Below, piece after piece: positions 41,801-50,364 of a DNA stretch of 64,000 bases. The translations under genes were made by a program, and so were the position numbers. Within the stretch, counting starts at the first letter, position 1, and the number at the start of each line of letters is the position of its first letter. This DNA is from an uncultured Candidatus Saccharibacteria bacterium (GTDB lineage Bacteria; Patescibacteriota; Saccharimonadia; Saccharimonadales; Saccharimonadaceae): contig CATXOC010000002.1 in NCBI GenBank assembly GCA_958399925.1, positions 124,001 to 188,000 of the forward strand, given 5' to 3'. The notes under the pieces are model-generated. The model was not told the DNA's origin, did no database searches, and worked only from the letters and a program-made list of their open reading frames with translations.

Positions 41801-43166
41801 CATGATGATTGATGACCTACAAGCGGAGCGCCCCGATCTGTTCAATAGTACTAACAGCCGCTTTATCGACCTGTATATGAAGTCTGGCCTATATATCGCT
41901 GAAATCGCCAAACGCTTGTTTAACAACACCCGACATTTCTATAACAGCGACGACGAGTGCATGACCCACATTCTAACCCACCAAGTTTACGGTCTAGCGC
42001 CAACCAATATTCTGTACAACATCACAACCGGCTTTATCTTCGGTGGACTACCAAATATCAGCAAAGACAACTTCCAGCAGCTAGACTTACTGCCATACGC
42101 TAAGGACGGCACTGCTACAGCGAAATTATATGATGAATTTAATAAGTCAGGAGATTCAATGTTCAAATTTGATGCCGTCGTCGGCAACCCACCGTACCAT
42201 TACGAAACAGGACGTCGTAAAATACCTATATATCAGAACTTCTTAATGTCAGCTTCAGAGCTTGCACGTTACGGTTGCTTTGTTACACCCGATGGATTTA
42301 TCAAAGGTGGACAACAGCTTGAACCACTGCGCGACTGGCTGATTACAACTAAACATCTAAAATCCGTCGAGTTTCATAGAGATGAGATATTCAGTAATGT
42401 AGCTGTAAATGCAGCAATTACATTATTCGATTACACAACGACAATCGAAAGCCCGTTAAAAACTATAATTGGGCTTGATGGCAAGTTATCTAGTACAGAA
42501 AAACTCGACTGGCGATATCGAGATGTCGAAGTCGACAAGAAGAAGTATCAAATACTTAATATTTACGATAAGCTGATGACAAATGAAAGCGTCAATATGA
42601 GTAGCCTGATACCTGGGCGGGCACCCTTTGGTCTAAACTCAAAATGCTGGCGTGAAAATCAGGAGAAATTTTACAATAAACCTGATAGTACACACTCCAC
42701 TAAGATTTTAGTTGGAGAGGGCAAACATGATTTTTACTACATAGATCCAAGCGACAAGTTCGATTATGAAGGATCGGACGGAAGGATTGAGTATGTAAAA
42801 CTTGACAACTCCGACAAATGGAAAATGGTATTCCCTAAAGCAGGCTTAGTGCGTGAAAAGCCGTTGCCTACATTAATTCTAGAACCGGGTGTAATATTTA
42901 CAGATAAATACCTTTGCATTTTTGCAAACAGCAAAGATGAGGCTCTGAATGCACAGAAGTACTTTAACTCTAGATTCTATAGAGCAGGTCTAGATTCCAA
43001 GATGACATCTTGGAATCTATATAGAAGCTGGCATTCAAATATTCCAGTACAGGACTTCACAGACCATTCAGATATAGACTGGAATAGCGATATAGACGGT
43101 CAGCTGTTCAAAAAATATAAATTTACAGAGCAGGATATAGAATTAATAACGAACTATATTAAATAA
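38829..43166 (+). CDS. Helicase-methyltransferase fusion (Eco57I-like R-M protein)
   Basis: 1445 residues. N-terminal ~35-68 (VYSYT...KIGYTER...RIREQ) resembles a T5orf172/GIY-YIG-type nuclease module (inference). A DEAD/DEAH helicase follows: Walker A AKPRFGKT (193-200), DEAH (308-311), SGTPF, and a GVT...QAAFRAQNP C-lobe. A charged helical linker leads to an N6-adenine methyltransferase with degenerate motif I (DLYMKSGLY) and NPPY (1120-1123). The C-terminus looks like a target-recognition region ending SDIDWN...QLFKKY. It likely combines translocation, methylation and cleavage in one polypeptide. The partner at 43179 starts 12 bases later. Confidence 0.85.
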   Translation: MDNNPRNGADDLSNSSHKETDSKYQIKTTKIVYPQVYSYTLPDLPQYNGAQKIGYTERQNVDDRIREQVHTPAVDLRYIKQWYAPAFYLDTNNQPTSKSFIDKDFHRYLRAEHINQRKDLPGEEWFDFTNDPAQSKILFDNFRRTYNTIAQGEKIPYKLRPEQEAAVTKALTYFRSHSDNNDTDEQPAFLWNAKPRFGKTLAAYDLAKRLNAKSVLIVTNRPAIANSWYDDYAKFVEGYEFVSATSSLSDRPTLTREQFILRNADHDNNLRQITFLSLQDLKGSHYFGGKIDKLKWVADLHWDLLIIDEAHEGVDTNRTDVALDIVKRKYTLYLSGTPFKMLASEKFSDDAIYNWTYLDEQQAKQAELVALPNGDDIDASHTNLPDMRLFTYRISEMTTNEINEGVDLDGEDCDYAFDLNEFFATKNGKFIHADDVRAFLHNLSTNTKYPFSTPELRNELKHTFWYVGNRVDSCKALAKLLKEDPVFKDYEVIIAAGDGKSFEEEADNYNANEKSFDRVNHAISEHDKTITLSCGQLTTGVTVKQWSAVLMLTDIKSPALYMQAAFRAQNPYEHIETVNGKSVIVRKKSAYLFDFAPTRVLEIYGEFANGLQPAAVEGRITEAERKDNIKRLLNFFPVISEDTNGRMIELDAEKVLTFPNALAAKDIVNARFMTNLLFNDTIKNVFNIPKEAEAILRKTDIVQGKHITHNDKPLDLDEARTLHDNREKTINENKHAILGDKIYETAYMNNIDRIVDNTDHITDKDALAESLSTDIAELSEKPIARAKEVLNLTKAEVDSNRQKVLEVQRNAISEYVNSDLSNDVERAAKKEELKEALKNSIEQTAVEEPVTMKADHDIENERKSKEDEIKDHLRAFTRTIPMCIMANNTGSEITIDNFDTVISDADFEDLTNITKEEFHMLRDGFDYTDDNGARKHFEGVFNRYRFNAAIAEFVSEKNKLGKYWLGEQRDIFELVPNQKNNQIFTPRKVVTMMIDDLQAERPDLFNSTNSRFIDLYMKSGLYIAEIAKRLFNNTRHFYNSDDECMTHILTHQVYGLAPTNILYNITTGFIFGGLPNISKDNFQQLDLLPYAKDGTATAKLYDEFNKSGDSMFKFDAVVGNPPYHYETGRRKIPIYQNFLMSASELARYGCFVTPDGFIKGGQQLEPLRDWLITTKHLKSVEFHRDEIFSNVAVNAAITLFDYTTTIESPLKTIIGLDGKLSSTEKLDWRYRDVEVDKKKYQILNIYDKLMTNESVNMSSLIPGRAPFGLNSKCWRENQEKFYNKPDSTHSTKILVGEGKHDFYYIDPSDKFDYEGSDGRIEYVKLDNSDKWKMVFPKAGLVREKPLPTLILEPGVIFTDKYLCIFANSKDEALNAQKYFNSRFYRAGLDSKMTSWNLYRSWHSNIPVQDFTDHSDIDWNSDIDGQLFKKYKFTEQDIELITNYIK
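42991..43019. repeat. Perfect 14-bp inverted repeat inside the coding region
   Basis: TAGATTCCAAGATG, one A, then its exact reverse complement (43006-43019). It lies in the putative target-recognition part of the fusion protein. Related TAGATTC/ctctaga fragments occur just upstream. Confidence 0.75.
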
Positions 43167-43178
43167 CACCACCAAGCT

Positions 43179-44213
43179 ATGCCTAATCAATATCCACCTA
43201 TCGACATCCTAGAGAACTCACTGCGGCGCCGTGGGCGGATTTTGGATATCCTGCTGACTGATCGGACTAGGACTACTGAGCGCAAAACCCACAATATTAT
43301 ATGGGCAACCGATAGCTACACATACTTATGGCACAAAAAATGTTGTAAAAATCCCTATTGCCCCGAGGCAGAAATACAGCACGACCAGATCACTGGTATG
43401 AATGGCAATCTAATCCAGCCTCGCGCCGCCAAGAGTCGCGAAGAACAGCGTGCACGCACCAAAGACAAAGCAGAGGTTTTTACGCCATTATCCGTGGTAA
43501 AGCAGATGAATAACGACATCATGCATAGCCTGAACCTACCCAAAGATCATACATGGCGCGATTTCATCGCTGCGCGTTGGTTAGAAATCGCCTGTGGCGA
43601 AGCACCGTTCATCGCCAGCCGCTACAATCCGGTTGCTAACACGCAAAAGATTATTAAGCCTGAAAACCGCGTGGGATTTTTAGACGAAAAGCTAAAGCTA
43701 GTTAATAAATACTGTGACAGTAAAGATGAATGGCTGGCTAATGCCGAGATTGCATTAAAGGCTTGTTATGGTTACGAATGGCAAGGCGATAGTCTACTAA
43801 TTGCGCGCGAGAATATCCTGATGACCATGAATGATTTTTACAAAATCAAGTTCGAATCTGATCCCAATATCGAGAGCCAAGCCGCCAAGGACGGCGGTCT
43901 TACCACCGAACAATTAGAACACTTTGCAGAGATTGCTAGCTGGAACATCTTTCAGATGGACGGGTTGCGCTATGTTATACCTATGACCTGCAAAAACACG
44001 ACGCCGCAGAAGCAACGTCGTGCGTCAAATACGCTATTTGATATGAGTAAAGTGCCGGTTGCCGTGGGCAAGTCCGAGCAGCTACAGCTAAAGATCGAAC
44101 AATGCCCTGGCTGCCGCACAAACAACCCCACCAAACACAATGGTGTCTATGTCAAAATCATGGATTGGCATAGCAACAAGACTATTAAATTCTATAAATT
44201 AGCTCAAAGCTAA
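43179..44213 (+). CDS. Methyltransferase-like partner protein of the R-M fusion
   Basis: 344 residues. Recognisable stretches are ARTKDKAEVFTPLSVV, WLEIACGEAPFIASRY (AdoMet motif I-like), RVGFLDEKLKLV and YGYEWQGDSLLIARENIL. From memory of such families this matches proteins annotated restriction endonuclease subunit M, often next to Eco57I-like helicase-methylases. A Cys pair CPGC near the end and KKCCKNPYC near the start may bind zinc. No NPPY motif is visible, so it could be a specificity or inactive methylase subunit. Operonic with 38829-43166. Confidence 0.75.
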   Translation: MPNQYPPIDILENSLRRRGRILDILLTDRTRTTERKTHNIIWATDSYTYLWHKKCCKNPYCPEAEIQHDQITGMNGNLIQPRAAKSREEQRARTKDKAEVFTPLSVVKQMNNDIMHSLNLPKDHTWRDFIAARWLEIACGEAPFIASRYNPVANTQKIIKPENRVGFLDEKLKLVNKYCDSKDEWLANAEIALKACYGYEWQGDSLLIARENILMTMNDFYKIKFESDPNIESQAAKDGGLTTEQLEHFAEIASWNIFQMDGLRYVIPMTCKNTTPQKQRRASNTLFDMSKVPVAVGKSEQLQLKIEQCPGCRTNNPTKHNGVYVKIMDWHSNKTIKFYKLAQS

Positions 44214-44248
44214 CTAGGGTTAACTAAAAGTCAGTAATGACTATCGAC

Positions 44249-44272
44249 AACTATAGATAGCTATCTATAGTT
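44249..44272. terminator. 24-bp perfect palindrome between convergent genes
   Basis: AACTATAGATAG followed by CTATCTATAGTT. Located between the ends of the R-M partner (+) and a minus-strand membrane protein. No T-run, so termination may be weak. Confidence 0.5.
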
Positions 44273-44276
44273 CGTA

Positions 44277-45074
44277 CTATTTCGCAATCTCTATTTTAGT
44301 GCAACCGTCGGTATTGTCTACGGCAAAATCCTGGCACTGATAAAGTGTTAGATTGTCAATATCGTCACCCGATACCGTCATACTAGCTTTACCGTCGCTA
44401 TCCTTAGCAGTCATTATAACGTCACCATCGGTAGTGCCTGTCAAGACATAGCTATACGTGTCAGGACTACGAAATGCCGCCGTATCTAGACGAATGTCAC
44501 CCTTAGCGCCTAATAGCGCTAGCGAGCCCTGCTCGCTAAACACGACGCCTTTGGCTTTATCGGCGCTCACTGCCTGATAGGCAAAGTCATAGCTCATCGA
44601 ATAGGCGTATTTACCGTTACCACTAATCTGATCCCAGCAGTCTTGATCAGCTAGCACGTATTTCATATTCGGCCCACCAATCTGATCATAGCCCGTGATA
44701 TCACTAGCACCCGTTAACTTATCCTTCTCAATCTGCCATTTACTGCCTGACTGAGAAATCAACGTCTTTGTGTTCTGATTAGCATTCATGTTTTCCAATA
44801 TCGGGCGTTTGCTCTCGTTGGTGCGCTTAGCATTATATTCATCACAAAACTTCTGCGCAGTAGCGTTTAGCTCTTTCACAGCCCGATCGTTAGCAACTGT
44901 ATCGTCAGTATGTTCAACAGACGACCTCGGCACCACGATCGGAATATTATCTGGCTTGCTATCTAATAACATAATTACACCCACAGCACCGACGGCCAGC
45001 GCAATTATTAATGTAATTACCGCAATGACTGTCGCGTTGCCGTGTTCATCATTATTTTGCCAGTTTTTAATCAT
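44277..45074 (-). CDS. Single-pass membrane protein, unknown
   Basis: 265 residues. A short polar N-terminus, TM helix ~14-36 and an extracytoplasmic ~225-residue domain with no known motif; Cys residues at FCDEY, DCWDQ, QCQDF and GCTKI could form disulfides. TATAAT ends 6 bases before the ATG, immediately after the sirtuin stop, so it has its own leaderless transcript. Confidence 0.7.
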   Translation of the reverse strand: MIKNWQNNDEHGNATVIAVITLIIALAVGAVGVIMLLDSKPDNIPIVVPRSSVEHTDDTVANDRAVKELNATAQKFCDEYNAKRTNESKRPILENMNANQNTKTLISQSGSKWQIEKDKLTGASDITGYDQIGGPNMKYVLADQDCWDQISGNGKYAYSMSYDFAYQAVSADKAKGVVFSEQGSLALLGAKGDIRLDTAAFRSPDTYSYVLTGTTDGDVIMTAKDSDGKASMTVSGDDIDNLTLYQCQDFAVDNTDGCTKIEIAK

Positions 45075-45080
45075 GTTTAT

Positions 45081-45086
45081 ATTATA
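45081..45086 (-). promoter_or_regulatory. -10 box of the single-pass membrane protein gene
   Basis: TATAAT preceded by TGA; ends 6 bases before ATG 45074. It occupies the entire gap to the sirtuin stop. Confidence 0.55.
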
Positions 45087-45830
45087 TCAGGATTGACCCA
45101 AAACGCGATCTACTAATTTCTCTAATGCTTGATCAGCAGGTTCGCGGATAATTTCATCAGCAATATTATCTTGCCCAGTCGGGTCGGTACTAACGATTAT
45201 CACTTCCTTGCTCAAGGCTTTTGCCTGAATCGGAATGCCTGCCGCTGGATACACCATCAGACTAGAGCCTACGCACCACAGCTCATCACAGTCGCGTAGG
45301 TCAACACCAGCAATCCGCGATAACATCACCTCGTCCAGCGGCTCGCCAAAGAAGACGATGTCGGGCTTTAATATACCGTTGCAGCCCGGCTCGATACAAT
45401 GCGGATCAGGGTTATTGTCTAGCTGGTCGCAGATATCCTTAGTGTCGTAATAGCGGTGGCAATTTAGACAAATAGATTTGTCTATGCGACCATGCAACTG
45501 GCGGATCTTACCCTGATGTATACCTGCCTTCTTCTCTAACATATCGAAGTTTTGAGTCATTACCGATATTAAGCCGCCCTCATCATCTAGACGCTTTAGC
45601 AACCAGTGCGCACGCGTCGGCTTAGCATCCCACGCCGGCGACACAGCCAGCCAGCGCCACAAGAGCTCGCGCGACTTCTTGCTGCGACAGAATCGGTCAA
45701 TTTCGAAGGCGTCGCGCACATCAGCCGCCGTTTTCCATGCGCCACCCTTACCGCGAAAAGTCGGTATACCGGCGCCCGCACTCATACCTGCACCAACTAG
45801 TACACAAACACGTTTTGGTATTTTACACAT
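45087..45830 (-). CDS. Sirtuin (NAD-dependent protein deacylase)
   Basis: 247 residues. NAD-binding GAGMSAGAGIPTFRG, TQNFD, catalytic His in HGRID, and the four zinc Cys (CLNC...CIEPGC). PDIVFFGE and SSLMVYPAA are also typical. It removes acyl groups from lysine. ATG 45830 is preferred because TATAAT ends 6 bases before it and the Sir2 fold starts directly; longer upstream starts run through the promoter. Confidence 0.93.
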   Translation of the reverse strand: MCKIPKRVCVLVGAGMSAGAGIPTFRGKGGAWKTAADVRDAFEIDRFCRSKKSRELLWRWLAVSPAWDAKPTRAHWLLKRLDDEGGLISVMTQNFDMLEKKAGIHQGKIRQLHGRIDKSICLNCHRYYDTKDICDQLDNNPDPHCIEPGCNGILKPDIVFFGEPLDEVMLSRIAGVDLRDCDELWCVGSSLMVYPAAGIPIQAKALSKEVIIVSTDPTGQDNIADEIIREPADQALEKLVDRVLGQS

Positions 45831-45836
45831 ACTATT

Positions 45837-45842
45837 ATTATA
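45837..45842 (-). promoter_or_regulatory. -10 box of the sirtuin gene
   Basis: TATAAT on minus, 6 bases before ATG. It abuts the -35 of the divergent promoter. Confidence 0.6.
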
Positions 45843-45870
45843 TTGCATTTTCAAATATTCGGCATATAAT
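45843..45870 (+). promoter_or_regulatory. Divergent promoter of the HAD-like gene
   Basis: TTGCAT (45843-45848), a 16-base spacer, then TATAAT (45865-45870), with a normal ~35-base leader. Confidence 0.65.
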
Positions 45871-45912
45871 GCAGTTATTACCAAAATTGAGGTACGAACT
45901 TTAAGGAGAAAA

Positions 45913-46500
45913 ATGTCAGCATTTAGCCACACACCGAAAACACTGATATTCTCGGATTACGATGGAGTAGTAAACCCCTTACAACCATTTCAATTTGACG
46001 AAAATTCATTTGTAGCCGACCGTAGACAGGGAGACTTGGATTGGTCAGAGGAGCTAGTGCGTTCAATTAACCAGATCGCATCTAATGATCAAATTTGTTG
46101 GCACTGGCTGACTAGTAATCACCAATGGATGGACTGGATTTGTGAAAATCTAGGTATTGATTACAGTCTTACCGCTACCGATGATTACGGTCGTGGCGGC
46201 TATCCTGACAATAAGTTAGATGTAATAATTCGGGCTATTCTTAGCAACGATAAGTGTGATGTAACTTGTCCGATTATTTGGATTGACGATGATTTGGGTA
46301 AATATTATAACAACGGTCATACTATGCGCAAGCTTAGCCAATTAGTAAAAACTACCCATAGCGATGTCCTGATGGTACAGCCTAACCGCCATGCTGGCAT
46401 TAGTCGCTCGCAGTGGAACTGTATTATAAATTTTGCCTTACATCCAAATTCACGACGAACTAACAGCGTCACATACCTGAAGCCCGATTACTCCGAATAA
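45913..46500 (+). CDS. HAD-like hydrolase
   Basis: 195 residues. Motif I DYDGVVN (nucleophile Asp plus second Asp), a motif II-like WLTSN, and an acidic motif IV IDDDLGK. No clear cap domain. It resembles small HAD proteins sometimes linked to RNA repair, so it could be a phosphatase; the substrate is unknown. ATG 45913 with AAGGAG is a clear Shine-Dalgarno start. Divergent from the sirtuin. Confidence 0.75.
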   Translation: MSAFSHTPKTLIFSDYDGVVNPLQPFQFDENSFVADRRQGDLDWSEELVRSINQIASNDQICWHWLTSNHQWMDWICENLGIDYSLTATDDYGRGGYPDNKLDVIIRAILSNDKCDVTCPIIWIDDDLGKYYNNGHTMRKLSQLVKTTHSDVLMVQPNRHAGISRSQWNCIINFALHPNSRRTNSVTYLKPDYSE

Positions 46501-46515
46501 CTAGCTATCAGGCAC

Positions 46516-46541
46516 TAGCCCCACTCTATATAGTGGGGCTA
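46516..46541. terminator. Bidirectional terminator
   Basis: TAGCCCCACT pairs with AGTGGGGCTA over a 6-base loop, between the convergent HAD-like gene and the zincin-nuclease gene. Confidence 0.8.
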
Positions 46542-47948
46542 TTAATTTACTACCTGATAGTTTCCGTATTTATTGATACCTGTTTGGCATGCCGACCATA
46601 GACCCTTGCCTGCGCCACGGGCTGCATCCTGAGCACTGCTAAATTGGTTGACATACTTGAATTGTTGCCCGCTGAAAATATATAGCATACCATAGCCGTC
46701 CTCGATCAGCTGCATATTATAATTTGTACCGTCGGCTAGATAAATATAACGTAAGTAGCGACCATACATGTCGGTATCACCCGATACGTCGTCGCCTTCA
46801 ATATATACAGTCTGACCTCTAAGCGCCTTAGTGTGATTAGACGACTCATTGCCGTAACATTGATGTTTCTTGGTGCTCTCGGGCGTATCGACACCAATTA
46901 AGCGAATACGCTGTGGCAAGCAGTCCACGTACAGTGTGTCGCCATCCGACACACGCCCAACGGTGCATTTCTGCAGTTTCGTATAGTCGGCATTGGTGTG
47001 ATTAGCAGGTGCAATAACCTGAGTAGGTTGATTATTGGTTGGCGTGTTATTTGGTGCGGATGTAGGCTGAGTGGCGTTAGAATTGTCGTTTGACTGGTTG
47101 TCGCTACGGCTATCGTTATTGTTATTATTATTTACGCTATCACTAGAGTTCTTGTTAGACCATTTGGTCAAGTATTTAGCGTAAATCTGCTTCACCATAG
47201 CAGGCGCATTGGTCTTTTCAGAACCAACGCGCGTAAACAGCTCGTCATCAACGTCTGCATAATCATACCCATACGAGATAATTTGATTAACTAAATCGTT
47301 ATATTCGCTAGATAGTTCAGTAAAAATCTGTTGCTGCTCGTTTACGGGCAAGCGATAATAAACAGCGTGCAGGAATTCGTGCACCAAGGTTGATTCGGGT
47401 GACTCCTTAAACTGATTATACAGTGGGTCATCCGCCTGCAGTAACGACACACTTTCTTTACCGTTGATTTGCACCCAGCAGCCAAAGATAGCCTCACCCT
47501 CTGCTAGTTGGCCAACGTTGCAAGCCTTAGCTACTCCAGCTTCATTTGCAAAGGTCGGATTTAGTTTACCCAGCAACTTTTGACCTTCGTCTGTGAAGCC
47601 AACACAGTTTATCAGCCCCTGGATCGTCGACTTATCCGAACAGTCAGTTTTATAGTGTGAGTCCTTGTTTACAGGCGTTGAACGTGGTCCGTGATAGGTC
47701 GTAACAAATGTCGGGTTATTACGATATTGGTAGCGCCAATAGTTTTCACGTAGATATAGAGCAACTAGCAGTCCGACGATTACTAACGCACAGACTGCTA
47801 AAGTAATTTGCCACCAAGTTACGCCAGGTACATACCCCTGTCGATAAACTGGTTGAGCGATCCGCACGCGCTGATGTTCCCACTGGCGGTCGCGCCTCCA
47901 TTCACGCACTTTTTCCTGTATTTTATATAGCCATAATGGTTCACGCAT
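46542..47948 (-). CDS. Membrane-anchored zincin fused to SNase-like nuclease
   Basis: 468 residues. Basic N-terminus and TM ~47-67; an extracytoplasmic domain with the zinc-protease motif HEFLH (H190, E191, H194); an Asn/Ser/Thr/Pro/Gln linker (~265-325) with a poly-Asn patch; and a C-terminal staphylococcal-nuclease domain with R349, D354, E357 and R397 (RLIGVDTPE, YGRYLRY) matching the catalytic set. Both activities appear intact. It could digest host or environmental proteins and nucleic acids at the surface of an epibiont. Last gene of a five-gene run with the same direction, 30 bases after its neighbour. Confidence 0.85.
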   Translation of the reverse strand: MREPLWLYKIQEKVREWRRDRQWEHQRVRIAQPVYRQGYVPGVTWWQITLAVCALVIVGLLVALYLRENYWRYQYRNNPTFVTTYHGPRSTPVNKDSHYKTDCSDKSTIQGLINCVGFTDEGQKLLGKLNPTFANEAGVAKACNVGQLAEGEAIFGCWVQINGKESVSLLQADDPLYNQFKESPESTLVHEFLHAVYYRLPVNEQQQIFTELSSEYNDLVNQIISYGYDYADVDDELFTRVGSEKTNAPAMVKQIYAKYLTKWSNKNSSDSVNNNNNNDSRSDNQSNDNSNATQPTSAPNNTPTNNQPTQVIAPANHTNADYTKLQKCTVGRVSDGDTLYVDCLPQRIRLIGVDTPESTKKHQCYGNESSNHTKALRGQTVYIEGDDVSGDTDMYGRYLRYIYLADGTNYNMQLIEDGYGMLYIFSGQQFKYVNQFSSAQDAARGAGKGLWSACQTGINKYGNYQVVN

Positions 47949-47978
47949 TTACATTACCCCTATTTCTTACCATGACCA

Positions 47979-49349
47979 TTAGAATGGATGCTTGCTATTG
48001 TAATCGGCAATAATCCCATTTAGCGTGTCGACACTGATGTGTGATTTTGCATTAACCAGCATAGCCACTTGACCCTGCACCTGTGACCGAGCCTCATTCA
48101 CATTATTTACTAGACGACTGCTAATACCACCAACATTGTTTAGATCGTGACCGCTAGCTTCTAGACGACTCAGTTGTCTAGAGATGCGCTCGTGCTCACG
48201 ATGCACATCCTCAACCTTTTTGTCGTAAACTTTACGCGCGTCTTCGTACTCCCTGCGGAGTCGATTTGATTCACGCTCAGAGGCCTTAGCTTGTTGCTTT
48301 AATTTACGCGCTTCCGCCTTAGCCTGTTGCTTTTCTTGTCGTTCTTGCATACGCTGGCGACGAGCGAGCTCCCGCTCTTCACGCTTGCGCTTCATCTCTT
48401 CCATGCGACGACGCCGCATCACACTGTATCGACTCTTCTTGTTATCGATATTGTCGAGCATTTCAAAATACATATCTGATTTGAAAAAGTTACGAATACC
48501 GTACATCGCAAACAAGCCAGCGCCGAGATACAGAATAAGCATAATTGGGGCTGTAACCAAGTCCATTAAACGAATCTTAGTGCCAGCCAGCAGAGCATCG
48601 TCTTCACCTAGCTCTAGAATGTAGCCCGACACAATACGTAATATCATTAGGATAAAGCCAAGAATCAGCCACAATAGTACCTCGGGCTTTTTATACCATG
48701 GCTGAGTTAGCCCTGTCTCAGGCACATGCGCCTCTTTGTAACCCTGAAAGCCCATAAGCATGATCATCGCTGACAAGCCGATAACCGCACTCAATACAGT
48801 CGATGACGCAGTACTTATACCAAGTATACGTCCCAGCACATCCTGCAAAAACGTTATGTCAACCATCGACACAATTAATCCAACAGCAGCAAAAGCGATT
48901 AACGCACCACCCGAATGACGCACACCGCTATCACGTAGCGTCACTAAACGTTTTTGCCGTTTAGTCATTTCTTGCTGATACGCCTCTTGCTCATGTTGCT
49001 CGCGCTCTTGGCGTTCTGCTTCACGTCGCTTTAGAGTTTCTGACTTTTGGCGATCTTCCTCGGCAACAGCTGCACGACGTTGCACCCGCTTTTGCTCGTC
49101 AAGCTGCGCTCGATTACGCGATTGGATCAGAGCTAGTTCCTGACGCCCCTTCTCTTGCTGTATGCTAGCTTTTTGCTTTGCTTCGGTTAGCTGAGCCGCT
49201 CGCTCGACGTCTTCAACCGACTGCTCTACACTTCGCCTATGCGTAGTGTCGTCCGTTTGCACCACTGTATCTGCTTTATTCTTTACATTAGCATTGCGAT
49301 TATCATCACTACTACCAACGGTCATTCGCCTTACTCTAGTAACTGCCAT
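47979..49349 (-). CDS. Polytopic membrane protein with two coiled coils
   Basis: 456 residues. A charged coiled coil (~40-135), about four TM segments (~145-290) and a second Arg/Lys/Glu/Gln-rich coiled coil (~300-410). Both coils are predicted cytoplasmic. No known domain recognised. Part of the tight cluster with the OmpA-like gene; the layout (polytopic plus long coil next to a MotB-like partner) recalls MotA/ZorA-type pairs, but no MotA motif is visible. Confidence 0.72.
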   Translation of the reverse strand: MAVTRVRRMTVGSSDDNRNANVKNKADTVVQTDDTTHRRSVEQSVEDVERAAQLTEAKQKASIQQEKGRQELALIQSRNRAQLDEQKRVQRRAAVAEEDRQKSETLKRREAERQEREQHEQEAYQQEMTKRQKRLVTLRDSGVRHSGGALIAFAAVGLIVSMVDITFLQDVLGRILGISTASSTVLSAVIGLSAMIMLMGFQGYKEAHVPETGLTQPWYKKPEVLLWLILGFILMILRIVSGYILELGEDDALLAGTKIRLMDLVTAPIMLILYLGAGLFAMYGIRNFFKSDMYFEMLDNIDNKKSRYSVMRRRRMEEMKRKREERELARRQRMQERQEKQQAKAEARKLKQQAKASERESNRLRREYEDARKVYDKKVEDVHREHERISRQLSRLEASGHDLNNVGGISSRLVNNVNEARSQVQGQVAMLVNAKSHISVDTLNGIIADYNSKHPF

Positions 49350-49350
49350 G

Positions 49351-49782
49351 TTATTTCTCCTCTCGTTTTTGCTTCAACGCATCAAAACGCCGCCAAAGGT
49401 CGTCATAATTTACGCGATGTGGCCGTTTAGCACCGACCGGAATCCCCGCCTGAGCCGCCTTATTAACATAGTTTTCATAATACCAACTTAGTTCGCTAAT
49501 CTGACTATCAAAAGTACCTAGCTCACGTTCGACGTCGCCATATTGATCTGAATACATTCCACCAACTTCGGTACGCTGACCTGTAGTTGCACTAATAATT
49601 TCATTTTTAATCGGTTTGAAACGACTGTCGATTGTCGATAGGTATAGAGCAATCCCCTCACCATTTAGCTCGCCACGCCGAATCATTTTGCGCGCCTCAC
49701 GAACTGTCTGTTTGCGTGCCTTCACTAATCGTCGACTGACTGTTTCATCGCTAATAGTATAGTGTCTTCGCCAAAATATCAT
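49351..49782 (-). CDS. Unknown 143-residue basic protein of the envelope cluster
   Basis: Basic N-terminus (RRHYT...RKQTVREARKMIRRG) then a helical part ending in a Lys-rich tail. No signal or TM. It overlaps the upstream gene by 4 bases (ATGA) and its stop nearly touches the next start, so the products are probably made in fixed ratio. Confidence 0.68.
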   Translation of the reverse strand: MIFWRRHYTISDETVSRRLVKARKQTVREARKMIRRGELNGEGIALYLSTIDSRFKPIKNEIISATTGQRTEVGGMYSDQYGDVERELGTFDSQISELSWYYENYVNKAAQAGIPVGAKRPHRVNYDDLWRRFDALKQKREEK

Positions 49783-50363
49783 TTACCCTCCTTTTTCTTG
49801 TCGCTATCCTTAAACAAGATGTCAATGTTATTCTTAAATAATGTATCAATGTATAGACGGGTACGCGCCTCCGCCCAGGTCTTGATTGAGTTGCAGTTAT
49901 TGCGGTAGATCTTATTAATTGTATCCAGTGTACTCTTAGCGTTTCTTAATTCATCTTGAAGGTGCGCTAGGCTAGCCTCCGCCTCGGTAATCTCATTTGT
50001 CGCATCGTTCAGTCGTCGCTCGACCTCAGCTCTTTTAACGAAGTTATCACCAAGCTTATCTAACTGTTCGGCTAGTTGGCTTCGTTTAGATTCCAAGTCC
50101 TCTAATACTCGTTTCTTAGTTACTACAGCACAATCAGCGCTTTCGACTAGTTCTTGTTGTTCTGCTGTCGCGGTGCTATAACAGCCTAGCTCTTTATTAA
50201 GCTTTAGCTCTGCCTCAGATTTTATTAGCTTTAAGTATCTAGTAGTCTTGTTGCGCCGATAGTTGATAATATCCTTGCGTCTGTCACGGCGAGCATTGCG
50301 ACGATCACGCAATCGCAACGGCAAGCCATAACGCAAGTTAATCGCTTGATACTTCACAGCCAT
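49779..50363 (-). CDS. Coiled-coil protein of the envelope cluster
   Basis: 194 residues. An Arg-rich start (RLRDRRNARRDRRKD) is followed by a Leu/Glu/Lys coiled coil (~60-160). No TM. Probably membrane-associated through the OmpA-like or polytopic partners. Immediately after the OmpA-like gene (the stop and start are adjacent). Confidence 0.7.
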   Translation of the reverse strand: MAVKYQAINLRYGLPLRLRDRRNARRDRRKDIINYRRNKTTRYLKLIKSEAELKLNKELGCYSTATAEQQELVESADCAVVTKKRVLEDLESKRSQLAEQLDKLGDNFVKRAEVERRLNDATNEITEAEASLAHLQDELRNAKSTLDTINKIYRNNCNSIKTWAEARTRLYIDTLFKNNIDILFKDSDKKKEGK

Positions 50364-50364
50364 G

